Source of the DNA: Neospora caninum Liverpool
Lineage: Eukaryota > Apicomplexa > Conoidasida > Eucoccidiorida > Sarcocystidae
DNA: 64,000 bases
Assembly: GCF_000208865.1 (NCBI RefSeq)
Contig: NC_018394.1
Coordinates: 1,261,635-1,325,634 of the forward strand
Reading direction: 5' to 3'
Notes under the pieces: generated by a model
Told to the model about the DNA's origin: nothing
Databases searched by the model: none
The model's input: the letters and a program-made list of their open reading frames with translations, nothing else
In this document: piece by piece, positions 23,601 to 34,400 of the stretch
Layout: each line of letters begins with the position of its first letter
Numbering within the stretch: the first letter of the stretch is position 1
Position numbers and translations under genes: made by a program

Positions 23601-24767
23601 TCTTCTTCTCGCTCTTCTTCTCTCTCTTCTTCTCTCTCTTCTTCTCGCTCTTCTTCTCTCTCTTCTTCTCGCTCTTCTTCTCTCTCTTCTTCTCTCACTT
23701 CCTGCTCTTCGCTCGCTGGCCGCACCGAAGGTAGAGACTCGTCTGTTTGCGAGGAAGAGGTATTGGAGACCTCAGCGTTTAGCTGAAAAAACGAGGAAGA
23801 CAGATCGCCTTTCACAGCGCTTCATTCGGGACTCTCACAACCTGGTTTTATTCTGCCTCGCGATCTTACTTCTGTGCCTTTCTCGCCGTCGTGCTTCACC
23901 TTTTTTCTCTCATCCGCTGCTCCTGCTGCCTCTGCTTTCTCTCGCTTCTCTTCTCCTCAGGCTTTGCTGATTCGTCTCTTTCCAAAACGTTTCCTCTTTT
24001 TCCTCGGCCCTCCTGCCGCTTTGCGAGGCCGCGCCCCCCACAGGGTGACAGCTCACCTGACTGCTTTCTCTTGCTCGACTGCGTGCTTCGTTGTCTCTCT
24101 CGTCCTCTCCTCGCCTCGCCACGCCTCCTGGGCCTTCTGTCTCTCTGTCTCCTTTTGGACCCTGTTGGGACGGTGGGGAAATAGCCACAGTTGTTTTGTC
24201 ATCCGGTTCCGACACACGTGGGTCAAAAGAAAAAGCGCGGTCGCTCCCCTCGTCCTTTGTCGAGAAAGCAAGCGAACTCTGTTCACTACCCTCCGCGTCC
24301 TCTTGGGAATCAGATCGTGACTTGAGACATTCTTCTGAAAGGAACAGGCTCCCTGAATCACGGCTCTCTCCTTCTCTTCCTCCTTCTCTTCCTGCTTCCT
24401 CTCTTTCGCCTTCTTCTCGCTCTCTCCCTTGTTCCTCATCTGTTGCGTCTCGCGCGTCCTCCACAGCCTCCGTGTTTCGCTGTGTCTGGGTCGGCGTCCA
24501 GGTGTCTTTGGAGTCCGCCCGATGTGTCTCTTCTTCCTTTTCTGCCTCGCACTCGACGCAGGCCGAGGCATCGCTCGTGCCAGCCCGGTCTTGGTCTCCC
24601 CTCTCGTCTTCACTCTCTCCACGAGCACCGATGGGTCTGTAGGCCAAAACGCACAAGAGACGAAGGCCGCGGAGAGAAAAGAGTGGAACGGCGCAATCCA
24701 CAATCGGTATCCCAGACACAGACACTGAACTGTGTACACACGGAGGCACGTCTCGTGTCCGAAAAGT

Positions 24768-24803
<36 letters not shown>

Positions 24804-26006
24804 GGTGATAGGGAGACTCGATAGTCAGTGCATACAGTGGTCTGAAGCCAGTAGATACACGTATCTACTGGCTTCAGCAAAGAAACAGACGGGTAAACAG
24901 ATACAGAGATTCACAGTCTGATGGTTAAATGGATTATAGACAGAGATGGCTTTTGAACGGTAGAGACAGATGGAGTCCGGCACGAGTGTTTAGGTGTGGG
25001 TATCAAAACAGAACTACACCGGGGCTTACTGAGGGAAGTAGGGGTTGAACATTCGGAATATTTCTTGGAAGAACAGGACGCGCGGACACCCTCCTTTCCG
25101 TCTCGAGAAGTGTGCCCAGTCTTCGTCTGGACTGCCGAAAGCCGAGGTACCCAGGGAGTGGCGGTCAACCAGCTGAGGGCCATCCTCGTCGACGTTGCTG
25201 GGGAGCTCGAGAGCCTTCGAGGACCCCGACCTAGGCGACAGAAAATCCAGAGAGCGCATCAAAGGGACACGCCCCGAGAGGGTCCAGAAAGGCGAATCTC
25301 CACCCCGGCAAACAGGTGTGCATACACCCTACACATGTCCGTCAAACCCGGGCAACGTTCGTGTGCGAAGCGTGGCAGGTCGCCTCCGACGATCGGGAGT
25401 TCCCGGGCGGAGTTTGTTCTGCAAAGACGAAACGTTCGCTACTCTTCCGTCTCAACTCCCCCGAGAGAAGGTCCGCAGTCCCGGTTTTCCGAGTTGGACG
25501 GGGCAACCCTACCACCAGTAGTTGTCGCTGCTGCCGTGACGCAAGGCGGCGAGGTCGAAGCTGTTGAGTTTCATTGCCTCTTCCCCGACAAGACGGTCTG
25601 TGAAGAACGGGGCCGTGTGGTGGTGCTCCTGTCTCCGCCTGGAACTCTGCAGTTCTCGCCGCTCGCCCTCCCTCAAAATGCGCGGGTAGGCAGGCTCTCC
25701 ACTCGGCGCCTCCGAGGTTCCCCTTTCTTCGCGCTGACTTCTTTGCCCGCGCGACGACTGCCGAGACAGCGAAAGGCGGCCCGACTGCGCCGGGGCACTC
25801 GAGAGGCGTCTGCCTTGCATCAGCGCCACGGTCAGTTTTTTGAGTTTCTTCGCATGCGCTGCAAAACCTCCGGAAGCGAAAGAAGACGCCGACTTTGCTT
25901 CGGTCGCCGAGACTTCTCGGGATCCCAGTCTCTGCAGGCGCTGCGCATCAGGCGCATCGCCCGCAGGAGCGTCGCCCCGTTCTTGGGTCGCCGAAGGCGC
26001 CTCCAT
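20654..26006 (-). CDS. Low-complexity protein with Glu/Arg and Gly-X-Y tracts; 3' end not resolved
   Basis: Seven exons in transcript order with matching phases: 26006-25513, 25230-25030, 24636-24057, 23782-23280, 22812-22621, 21772-21027 and 20730-20654, at least 931 residues. The ATG at 26006 opens MEAPSATQERG. The N-terminal 230 residues contain an ordered-looking patch (APFFTDRLVGEEAMKLNSF; VLFFQEIFRMFNPYFPQ). The middle is acidic and disordered, with an EERE repeat. A short conserved-looking segment EFPEWLMQIDGEEESDSG precedes the collagen-like GER/GEK tract. The C-terminal part (SAAEWFRLEQERRLLERQQR, then ALRARFERNQNAWFTEQ) is helical. The last donor seen (GTAAAC at 20653) has no certain acceptor; reading through would add a stop at 20537. 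I do not recognise the family and infer no function. Confidence 0.7.
21280..21513 (-). repeat. Collagen-like Gly-X-Y tract: 26 GER/GEK triplets
   Basis: Within the exon 21772-21027, 26 uninterrupted triplets (GER or GEK only) cover 78 residues, encoded by an 18-nt repeat. There is no proline. Because the repeat is purine-rich on one strand it opens frames on both strands, but only the minus-strand frame connects to flanking exons in phase. The pattern satisfies the Gly-every-third-residue rule of a collagen triple helix. Whether it folds so, or is a charged disordered linker, is untested. Confidence 0.9.
23521..23697 (-). repeat. EERE tetrapeptide repeat tract
   Basis: About 15 near-identical 12-nt units encode Glu-Glu-Arg-Glu repeats inside exon 23782-23280 of the long minus-strand gene. 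Such Glu/Arg sequences can form stable single alpha helices. The number of copies probably varies between strains. Confidence 0.9.
24842..24877. repeat. Perfect 17 bp inverted repeat with 2 nt loop
   Basis: Arms at 24842-24858 and 24861-24877 (CTGAAGCCAGTAGATAC and its complement) flank the dinucleotide AC. It lies in the intron between exons 25230-25030 and 24636-24057 of the minus-strand gene, next to a TA microsatellite (about 24771-24801). Confidence 0.95.
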
Positions 26007-28238
26007 TCGCCGGGAAAGTTTGACGCAGAGAAGAAATGTGCAGGCGTCGAGAGAAAGAAAACTTTCCTCTCTCTTTGTTGAAGTGTAGGGCAGATGCATG
26101 CAGAGCGCGTTGCTTGCATCAGCCGAGGTCGTCAGGACGTCCTGCGCCTTTCAGTTTCAAGGGAAACGCCCGACAGCGAAAGCGACAGGCACACACCATC
26201 TTTCCCCCTAGAGAATGCCGACAGTTTTCACCCCATCTGGGAACCGTGTGGCGGGTCCTGCCCGCAGTGAACGTGTTTCCGGTTCCCCGGATTTTTTCGG
26301 GGGTTTCTTTCCCTTTCGTTCGGTTTGCGCTGTCTCGAGACAAGCTCGGCGAGTGACCTCGTCGTCGCCCGGTTTTTTCTCTTGTCGGCGGAGACGCGAA
26401 GTTCGTTTCCTCAGAAAGCAAGCAAAACGGAATCGGGGAGGCAAGCCTGGGTGAGGCCTCGAGAGAGGAAAACGAAACGCGCGAGAAGCCGGTCAAGGCC
26501 CCAATAACGAGAGAAGTGCACAGTGACCCAGAAAGCGCCTCAGAGGCGACGACAAAATGGACGTGTTACCGCTACGCAGGAGACTACGTCGGAGACGAGT
26601 GAATAACAGCTTTTTCCGTTTCTCTCACCTGAGTCTTTCAGGTTCCTCTCGGAAAACAAGAGAGACGATGGGTCTGTTCGGTTCGGGGTTTCCGAAGAAA
26701 CTGCTGAGTAAAGTCGCCGCGCAAAGCGAGTACTGTTTCTTGCATGTGTAGACATACGAACTGGAGAACCGAAGCACGAAGGGAGGCTCGTGGCGACGCC
26801 GCAGCCGAGCGTTTTGAGTCCACAACTTCGATGAAAGCAATCGAGTTTAGCATGGAAGACGCTTTTGCGAAACAAAGTCAGCATGAATTTTCCCGGGTTT
26901 TTTTTGTAACCAGAAAGTGACAGGCTTTCACGTTTCCGGGGCAAAGTTCCTGGAACACAAGTTCGGAGGTGAATCGCCGTAGAAAACGCCGCATGTGGCG
27001 AACAGAAACCTACACATAAACGCATTTGAACATTTGGGGGTTTCGTTCTGTCATTTCTATAGGTTCCCTTGAACAGACAAGTTTCGGGTGTACCTCATGC
27101 CTTTGCGTACCTTGCTTGTTTCTCGGTCTAACCCGATCTGTGTGAACATGCAGACTCGTGTGCTTGCGCGCTTTTTCCGGAATGTGCGTATACGCAGCTT
27201 TCTGAGGTGGTACCTGTACATATGCGCGCACATCTAGACGGAGTTGTCAATCGCTGCTCCCGTTTTTTGGAACGGTTATCTGCACTTTCTCGCTGGTGTG
27301 TTGAGAGGGTCCATTCGATCAGAACGATGTAGAAACAAGTTCTGTCCCGTGAGGGGTTCGGTGAGATTGTCACGTCTCTAGTGGGTTGTTGTCCGCGTCA
27401 ATTCCACAATTCACCATCACAGGGATGCTACGGAAAGACCAGGCACTGACACCGAGAGCACACCGAGAGAATCCGGTGTTGAACGATCCGTCGAGAAGTA
27501 TACCAGAGAGCCGCAGAGTGATTCTCAATTGCGCATGCAAGGCATCCGTATTCGCTAAATCGATCTACTTTTGTACGACTATGGCTCTTCGTACAGACGG
27601 AGGCACGTCTCCCGGTTTTCTCCAGAGTGCACGCTTGTGGTAGGGGAAGCGGACGCAGCTTTTCTTCGAAAAAAAGAAAGTCCTAGAGAAACGCCACACG
27701 CGATAGTTGTTTGTAGGGATCGTGTTCGGCGGCGCGGACGTTTGGCATCCGGTACTCGTTCTCTCTATGTTTTCGTTCACACGGGCAAATCCTCTTTTCT
27801 CTGTCGGCTTTAGAGAACTGGCCCGCGTCGCGTCAGGCACAGGACAAGAGAAGAAGCACATTGGAAAGACGGCTAGGCAGAGAATCTCCATGTCGCGTTC
27901 CAGTGCCACCATCCACAGCGCGTGTGTGCATCGCAAAAACAAAAAACTGGGTTCTCACGTCGCCGTTTCCTCTGCCGCTTCGTAGCTGCAGCAGTCGACG
28001 GAAACGAACATATATCCTCCAAATCCACGGAGTGAAAACCTTTGCTTTGAACGCTCGACACATATGACTAGCTACGGTCATCAGGCTTTGAGATGCGTAT
28101 CAGATCGACTGTATCGTCGCGAGGATTACCAGATATCGCATTGCTGTAAACCCACGTCTCCCGTGGTTCTAGGCCACTGCTTTCTGATATGCGGAAGGCG
28201 TTTGCGTCAGGCAAAAGCGCATTCCGCTTCCGTAGTTG
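26007..28238. other. Gene-poor spacer upstream of the minus-strand low-complexity gene
   Basis: The promoter of the gene starting at 26006 and the 3' flank of the tentative membrane-protein gene fall here. Open frames are short and overlap on both strands (for example 26540-27025 on -). I see no exon with domain support. Confidence 0.5.
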
Positions 28239-30543
28239 CTACGAAGACTCTGTGAGTCCCGTCTGCCCAATTGACGGCACATGGTGTCCCTGGCGACTAA
28301 TGCTGCGCTCCCTAAAAGTAAGTATCGGCAATGTACGAGTGATGAGAGTAATCCATATATTCCGCCTAGAGCATAACCAATGTGGAATAACCTTAATGTA
28401 GTGGGATATTAGAAAATCCAACACGTTTACCTACTGTACACGATACAGTAACAGATGCAGATGGCAACGCTGCACAGAAATCCACCTAGCCAAAAGCGAC
28501 TGGGAGCACCTGCGTGAGTGTTCCACTCTATCCTTGCAGAAAGGAGGAACCACTCGAAGTCGCCAATCGCGTGTGTGACCCCCGACAAAACATACACGGT
28601 AACTTGCGTCGCGTCGCGTCGCGCTTCTAACACCACTTCTTCGAACAAAGCGCCAGCCTACAGAAGACGATCGGCTCAGCGTTCCTACACACGCGGCAAA
28701 AAGTGATGGAATGCGAGGCGTGCCCAGCGGAGAGGAAGAAGGTACACGAGGCGAATCACCCAATAAAACTGCGAGTGACACAGTGTGCATGTGTGCTCTC
28801 GCGCGCGTTGGTCGCGCAAAAAAAAGTACCGCCCCCCTTCGTCCTCTCTGTGAGAACGTGTGTTTGCTTCAGAGATAGATAAGGCCGTGTGCGTTCGAAA
28901 CCTGGCTGTGGCTCTCCCTGTCGATCCTGAAGTCAGCGACAGAAAGTGTAAAGTGGGAGCGCGTGCGAGAGATTCGCTCTACGTTTCCTCCCCTCTTGAT
29001 GTGAGAACCCCCCCCCCCCCCCCCCCGTTTTGCGACATTATTTTAGGCGGGTTCGCTCTGTTCTCTGCCTTCGCCTCCGAAACAGCAACGTGTACTCCCG
29101 GTTCTTCGTCCGGCTTGGAAGCGAAAAAAAATGCCAGGCTCTGGGTTTCGGACTCTCGCTTCTCAGAGAGGTATCCCCAGAAAGGTTCCTCGGACAGGTC
29201 ACATCTGACAGCTCGGCGCGCTTTTCGTTTCTTGCAGCGAATCCGCCCCAACGGACCACCTCCCTGCCGTATGTACACGCGCGGTGGAACCAGATCTCGC
29301 GGGTCGTGGCTGTCGCCGGGAGGATCAACAACCGTGTGCATTTCTGCATGAAATCGACACAACACATCCTTACCAGGAAAGGTACAGTTATCGGCAGATG
29401 CTTTTTTGGCCTCGCCGTACCTCCCGAGCTCCAGCTGAAAAAGTTGTGCGCGCGGCTTGGCGCGTGTTCGCATCCCCCCTTCTCCCGCGCGAGAGAGTCT
29501 CGAAGCCGTTGCTCGCGGAGAAACAGACACCTTTCTCTGGTTTTTCTCCGCGTTTTTTTCCGACGCCTCGCTGCACAGCACGACGTTTTCCGTCTTTCCT
29601 CCTTTTTGGACTTTTTTCCACGCTCCAGAGCGGCACAGCCACCCCGGGACGTTTAAGCGCACGCGCGCACTCGACGTCTTTTTGTTTGGGGCTTGGTGGC
29701 TTCAAATTGTCTTCAAAACCGATTTCTCACTCGGAACTCTCTGTGGTAGTTCCATTTCTGGCGGCGGAGTTTACCGCACGCCTTCCGGTCCCGTGCGCGG
29801 CAGAGCGTTTGCCCCCTGGTGGATCCTTTTTGGCGCCGCGTGTGCGCTTCTGTGTTTGCGCCTTCCGAGTCCCAAAAATTCTGGATGCAGGCCGTTGTAC
29901 AGCGGAAAAAGCAGAGTCACGACCCATGAGAGGCTGCGAGTGGGACGGCGCCTCCACGTTTCCAGATTCGATCGTCTGCAGTCTCTCCGTGCACGGAGGA
30001 CGGGCGGTGGTCAGCCCGTTTCTTCCTCTCGCGTCAGACGACTCCCAAGTGAAGGAGTTCCACGTTCGCTGAGGAGGGAGGCCTCGCGGTTATCGATGCA
30101 TCGCACATCGCCTCTCAGCGTGCATGCGCGTGCTGAGGATACCTTTTTGCGGGAGTCTTTCTCTTCTCGACGCCCTTGCGACAGCAGAGGAACGGCTCTC
30201 TCTGATAGGTTCCACTCCCCCTAGAGTTCGTCGAAAGCGATCCTTCTACGGAAAAAAGAACTCCAGTTGTCGAGAGTCGCGGTCTCACGCGCCGCTGGCT
30301 GATATTCTGGTCACGAAAAACGCGTACCAGAAGATCACCGCTCCGTCTCGGAGGCGAAGTTCTCCGCGCTTCCCCAGATATGCTGGAAAAACACCTGTCA
30401 GCAGAAATCGATGTGTGATGCGCCATACATTTTGTTACCACCGCAGGGGGGGCGCAGTCTCCACGCAGGCAATACGGTGACAGGCACACATAACCCATAC
30501 ATTTTTGTGCATGCGCATCTATATATATATATATATGTATATA

Positions 30544-30574
<31 letters not shown>

Positions 30575-30857
30575 GTATATGTATGTATTTATGTGTATGC
30601 GACTGGGCCTGCGAGCTGGTCGGTGGGTGGTTTGACGGGCTGTTCCTTGGTTGAAGGTGATTCCCCCCAGACTGGATAGAGTGCACGGTTTCTTTCGATC
30701 GAGAGGTTTCCCTCCACTGTGCGGCTGCACAGGCCAAAGCCGAGGACGATGCGTAAGTCTTGCAGAATCTGCGCAGTTCACCCTTCAATGTGCAACGTTT
30801 TATCCTCGCGCGAAGTCGAGTGAGACCGGATACCCAAATCAGTGCGCGTCGTCTCAT
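28239..30857 (-). CDS. Tentative small single-pass membrane protein
   Basis: The two 3' exons are the best supported: 28657-28431 (acceptor CTGTAG, donor AG|GTAAAC) and 28311-28239 (acceptor TTTTAG). They encode a soluble stretch (FEEVVLEARRDATQVTVYV; GDFEWFLLSARIEWN), a transmembrane segment FWLGGFLCSVAICICYCIVY and a short basic tail ending TGLTESS. Four upstream candidate exons continue in phase: 30857-30782 (ATG, MRRRALIWVSG), 30382-30328, 30220-30143 and 29434-29374. The full model gives 189 residues with the membrane segment at about 145-164. The upstream exons rest on splice signals and phase only. It would start divergently from the IQ-CBM48 gene. Family not recognised; the last part has a faint likeness to the GIDE region of MUL1-type proteins, too weak to name. 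Confidence 0.4.
29008..29026. repeat. 19-base poly-C tract
   Basis: An uninterrupted run of 19 C lies in an inferred intron of the tentative membrane-protein gene, so the transcript would carry poly-G. It is a likely length polymorphism and sequencing-error hotspot. Confidence 0.95.
30521..30600. repeat. TA/TG microsatellite
   Basis: Alternating TATATA and TATGTATA tracts, typical of the intronic repeats across this window. It lies between inferred exons of the tentative membrane-protein gene. Confidence 0.85.
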
Positions 30858-31410
30858 CAGGGGAGTTCATGTCGCGCACGGTTGGTCCTTTCCAGGCCAC
30901 GGAACTTCGGGCCGAGTCGTACATTCGGAGAGATTTCTGTAGATTTGTTTTCGAGCCGATCGCTCTGCGTCGGGCTCGGTGAAACTGGCGACGCATGTGC
31001 CGCGCAGAGAGGTTCGCGCGTTTTTGTGAAGGGATTTTCGTTTTCTCCGGGTGAGAGTTTCCCAGTGGAGAACGTTTTTTCCGTGTCATTCTCGGTGACC
31101 TGCAACGAGGCTAGCCCTGGGGTCTGTGCGCATTTCGTTTTTACGCCTTCTCGTGCACGTCGCCGAGTACGTGGGGGAAACGTCCGTTGCGCGGCGTGGG
31201 TTTCTGGCTGCTTCTGGCGTCTCTCTGGACCGCCTGTGGAGGCGTTTTGGCGACGCACGCGCCTCGTCCTTCGCCCCACCCTCGCGAGCGTTGTCGGCGT
31301 GAAGAGAGAGCGTCGTGAAGCGCATCTGTTCGCTGTTCCACGACCAGCATCTGAGACGCAGTTGCGGGCGTTTGCCGAGACTGCGAACGCGAACGCGCGC
31401 GTTCGGGAAA
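30858..31410. promoter_or_regulatory. Possible bidirectional promoter region
   Basis: About 550 bp separates the ATG at 31411 (+) from the proposed ATG at 30857 (-). If both models hold, the genes share this promoter. No core element is recognisable, so this is inferred from position only. Confidence 0.3.
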
Positions 31411-34400
31411 ATGCAGTCCACGCTCGGAGACTGTCCGCCTTGTTTCGGGCCCGACCGGGGGCTTAGAGGCCAGCGCGAGGCGGAGCAGCAATCAGGCGAC
31501 GGCAGCCAGCAGTTCCGGGTGACGGTCGACACTGGCCGTGTAAGTCGAGCCGCGAGAGGAGCGAAAGAAAGTTCCGTGGAAAGATCAGAAAAGCTAGCTC
31601 TCTACCCCGTGTTTATGCGGCCAGCCGCACGATCCTTGTCCATGCTCTGGGTCATCGAAACATGCATCCAGTTTTAGCGCGTCAGACGCACTGTAGGCAT
31701 GAGACGGCACTGTGTGCTGCGCCAGTCAAACCTCTCGGTTGTGAGTCGTGATGAATCCAACTGCGCAGATACCCGGTGTTTTCATGTATTTTCCCCCTCC
31801 GAGCGGCGGCGAACGAGCCGTCCAGGGACTCGGCAATGCAACCTTCGGGTGACAAAAAGTATATATATATATATATATTTATGTATGTCGTATTTGCGTG
31901 GTGCGTAGATGGGTCAAACTCGCTTAGCGGCGTGAAAGTGTGTACATCTGTAGTTCCGCAGGTTCCCTGTTGCGCAGTTGTGTGTGTCCTTGGCCGGTTG
32001 TCGTCAGAATGTCAGAAACGGGGGTGGGGCGGCGTGTGACGTCGACCTTGACACAGTGAAACTGAGCCTGAGGTACAAACCATACAAGGATGAAATGTGT
32101 CCATCTGTGCATCTAGATGCTCGGTTATATATTGTAGACGCTAACTTCTCGACGTGTTGCTGTTGTCTCGCATTTTTCTCAGCTTGGCTCTATCATCTGT
32201 CAAGAGCTGCCAACCGAGGCCGTCGGGCATCTGAAGGAGTTAGTGAGGTACGCAGTCCGCGCGAAGGCGTGCTGGGATGATCAGCGGAGACCCCGTCGCG
32301 GTCTGGACCACGTCGTTCGTCGGCTCTTCTCGTGTGGAGTGTGCAAGCAGGTGCCCAGTCCGCCGAGGGGGTGCGGTGTATGTACAGTGTCGTGTGTGTG
32401 TCGCTGGTCGCACCAAGGGAGGCGCGTAGGATGTCTTGTTTCGGCAGCGCCGCTTGTTCGCCTTTCGTGGGTGTTGGGCATGCGCGCGCGGACGACGCTT
32501 GCAGGGGAGGCGCCCCCGTTGAAATCCCTTTCTTTTCATCCGCTCGGCTTTTTCGCGGCGTCTGCTCTCTCAGGTCTCAAATTCGCACGTGGCTGCACTT
32601 TCCACTCTTCCGCCACATTGTGAATGTGAACTGCGCGCCGGGCGCTCCTTTCCGCGGATCTGCGCCTTCGCCTTTCGCCAGTGCAGCGCACCAAGGCAGC
32701 CGGCCGCCTGTTTCGGGACCGTCCTCCGGTGTCTCGACAGTCGGTGACGAGAAGACGGCAGAGCGTGGTGGCCAGCAAAGCGAATCCGGAACTTTTTCAG
32801 GTTTGGCCGCGGCGTCCGCCTGTGCGCCGTCACGCAACGCAGCCCCCGGCTGCGGAACCGAGAGTGGAGGCGACCCTCGAAGCCTCCCTTGCAGCTACCG
32901 GGACAGGTACACGGGGGGTGGTGAAGCGACGCGGCAGGCGTCCCCGGGGCTTGCGCCTGAAGCAGCCGGAGATCCCTGGAGGCCTCAAGGGCTAGCGTTG
33001 GATTCCCTGTCGGCTGAGGGGGAGTTTTTGCCACACCGAGACGCGCCTCGGGGGAAGAACGGCGGTCCAGCGACGCCATCGTACGGTCGGTGCCTTTCCG
33101 ATTTCGAAGCTCTAGAAGGGTCGGTGGCGTCTTCGGCCTTCAGGCGGTACGGCGGAGACAGCGCGGGGGCGAGCAGCACGTGTCTGGAGTCGACGGTCGC
33201 ACACCGCAGCAGATGCTCCTCTCTGTCTGCGCCCTCGTCCTCCAGTTCGCCGATTCTCTCCCCCGCTCTGAAGCCGCGTGGCGCCTGTCCAGGATGCAGA
33301 GACCCGACCAGTCGCCTCGCACCCAGGAGCTGCGACAGGCGCCTCGGCCTGGACGCCAATGGCGACTCGCGCGCCGCAGAGCGTCACCGCCAGGGCGCAG
33401 CCTACCCGCTTCTGTCGAGAACGGACAAGACTGCGGGAGACGCCGAGCAGCGAAACAGTCTCCGCCGTTCGTGGTCTGGGCTGTCGTCGAAGGCCGGAAG
33501 CGACGCCTCGAGGGCGTACCAAACCCACATGTTCGCCCCGGCGGTTTTCTCTTCTCTTGGCGGCGCGTCGTGGTGTTGCAGGGCGGCTCTCGCCTCGTGC
33601 GTGGACGGGCCAGGCGCCCTAACTGCGTCCTCTGTGGCGACTCCGCCCATGAAACTGCAAGTTCTGCGTTGCATGCTCGCCGACACAGCAGCGGTGAGAG
33701 ACTCAGTTGGAAAGGTTTCGTGGAAGTCGCCTTCTCGAGGGCAACAATCCTGGCACATATAGCACTACCCGGGTTGGGAAGCGCGCGAGACACCCGCTTC
33801 TCAGCAGGCGCGACGATGGTCCTGTAGGAAAGGGTCTTTTTTTGGTGACTGGCGAAGAAGGCGACACTTTTCTAACGCGATTCGGGTTCTTGCACCCTTG
33901 CTTCCGTTTTTCTCGTCTCTCTTCTCCCCGCCTGATGTGTTGCTGGTCTTTCGCGTCCGCTCACTGGCTGCCGGTGGTCTCGCGTTTTCTCTGCTCTCCT
34001 TTTCGTTTCGTGTCATGTTTGCCTCTTCGCGTGTCTCCTCTCGACAGGCGACGATTCAGCGCGTGCTTCGAGGCCACCTGGGACGGCTCCGCGCCGAGAA
34101 GCTGGTCGCAGAAAAAAGAGAGTTTCTTCGCTTGAGTGCAGCGGCGACGAAAATTCAGGCCGGCTGGCGGCGCGTGAAGGCCCAGGAGACCTTTCTCCTC
34201 CTCCACTTTTGCGAAATGCTGGCCAGCGAACGCAACGCCGCAGCTGTCAAGATTCAGGCGTTCTGGAAAATGCGCATTCAGAGAGACAAATACCGCACAA
34301 TGCACCTGGTGCGTCCTCGCCTGTTGGAACTACTGGGAAACAGTCTGCACTAGTGTTTTTATGAAGAGGCGATTTACGACACGCGGCGTCCGGGTCGCTC

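Noticed and set aside
23452..23970. Leu-rich + strand frame resembling membrane segments
   Set aside because: It is the complement of the Glu/Arg repeat (CTT/CTC codons), not a real hydrophobic protein.
28040..28430. AT-rich stretch considered as another mitochondrial insertion
   Set aside because: Translations on both strands do not match cox1, cob or cox3 patterns I know; part of it is better explained as a terminal exon.
29344..29373. Apparent 30-nt intron with GTAAGG donor and CAG acceptor
   Set aside because: Far too short for a spliceosomal intron in this genome; the donor alone is used in the tentative model.
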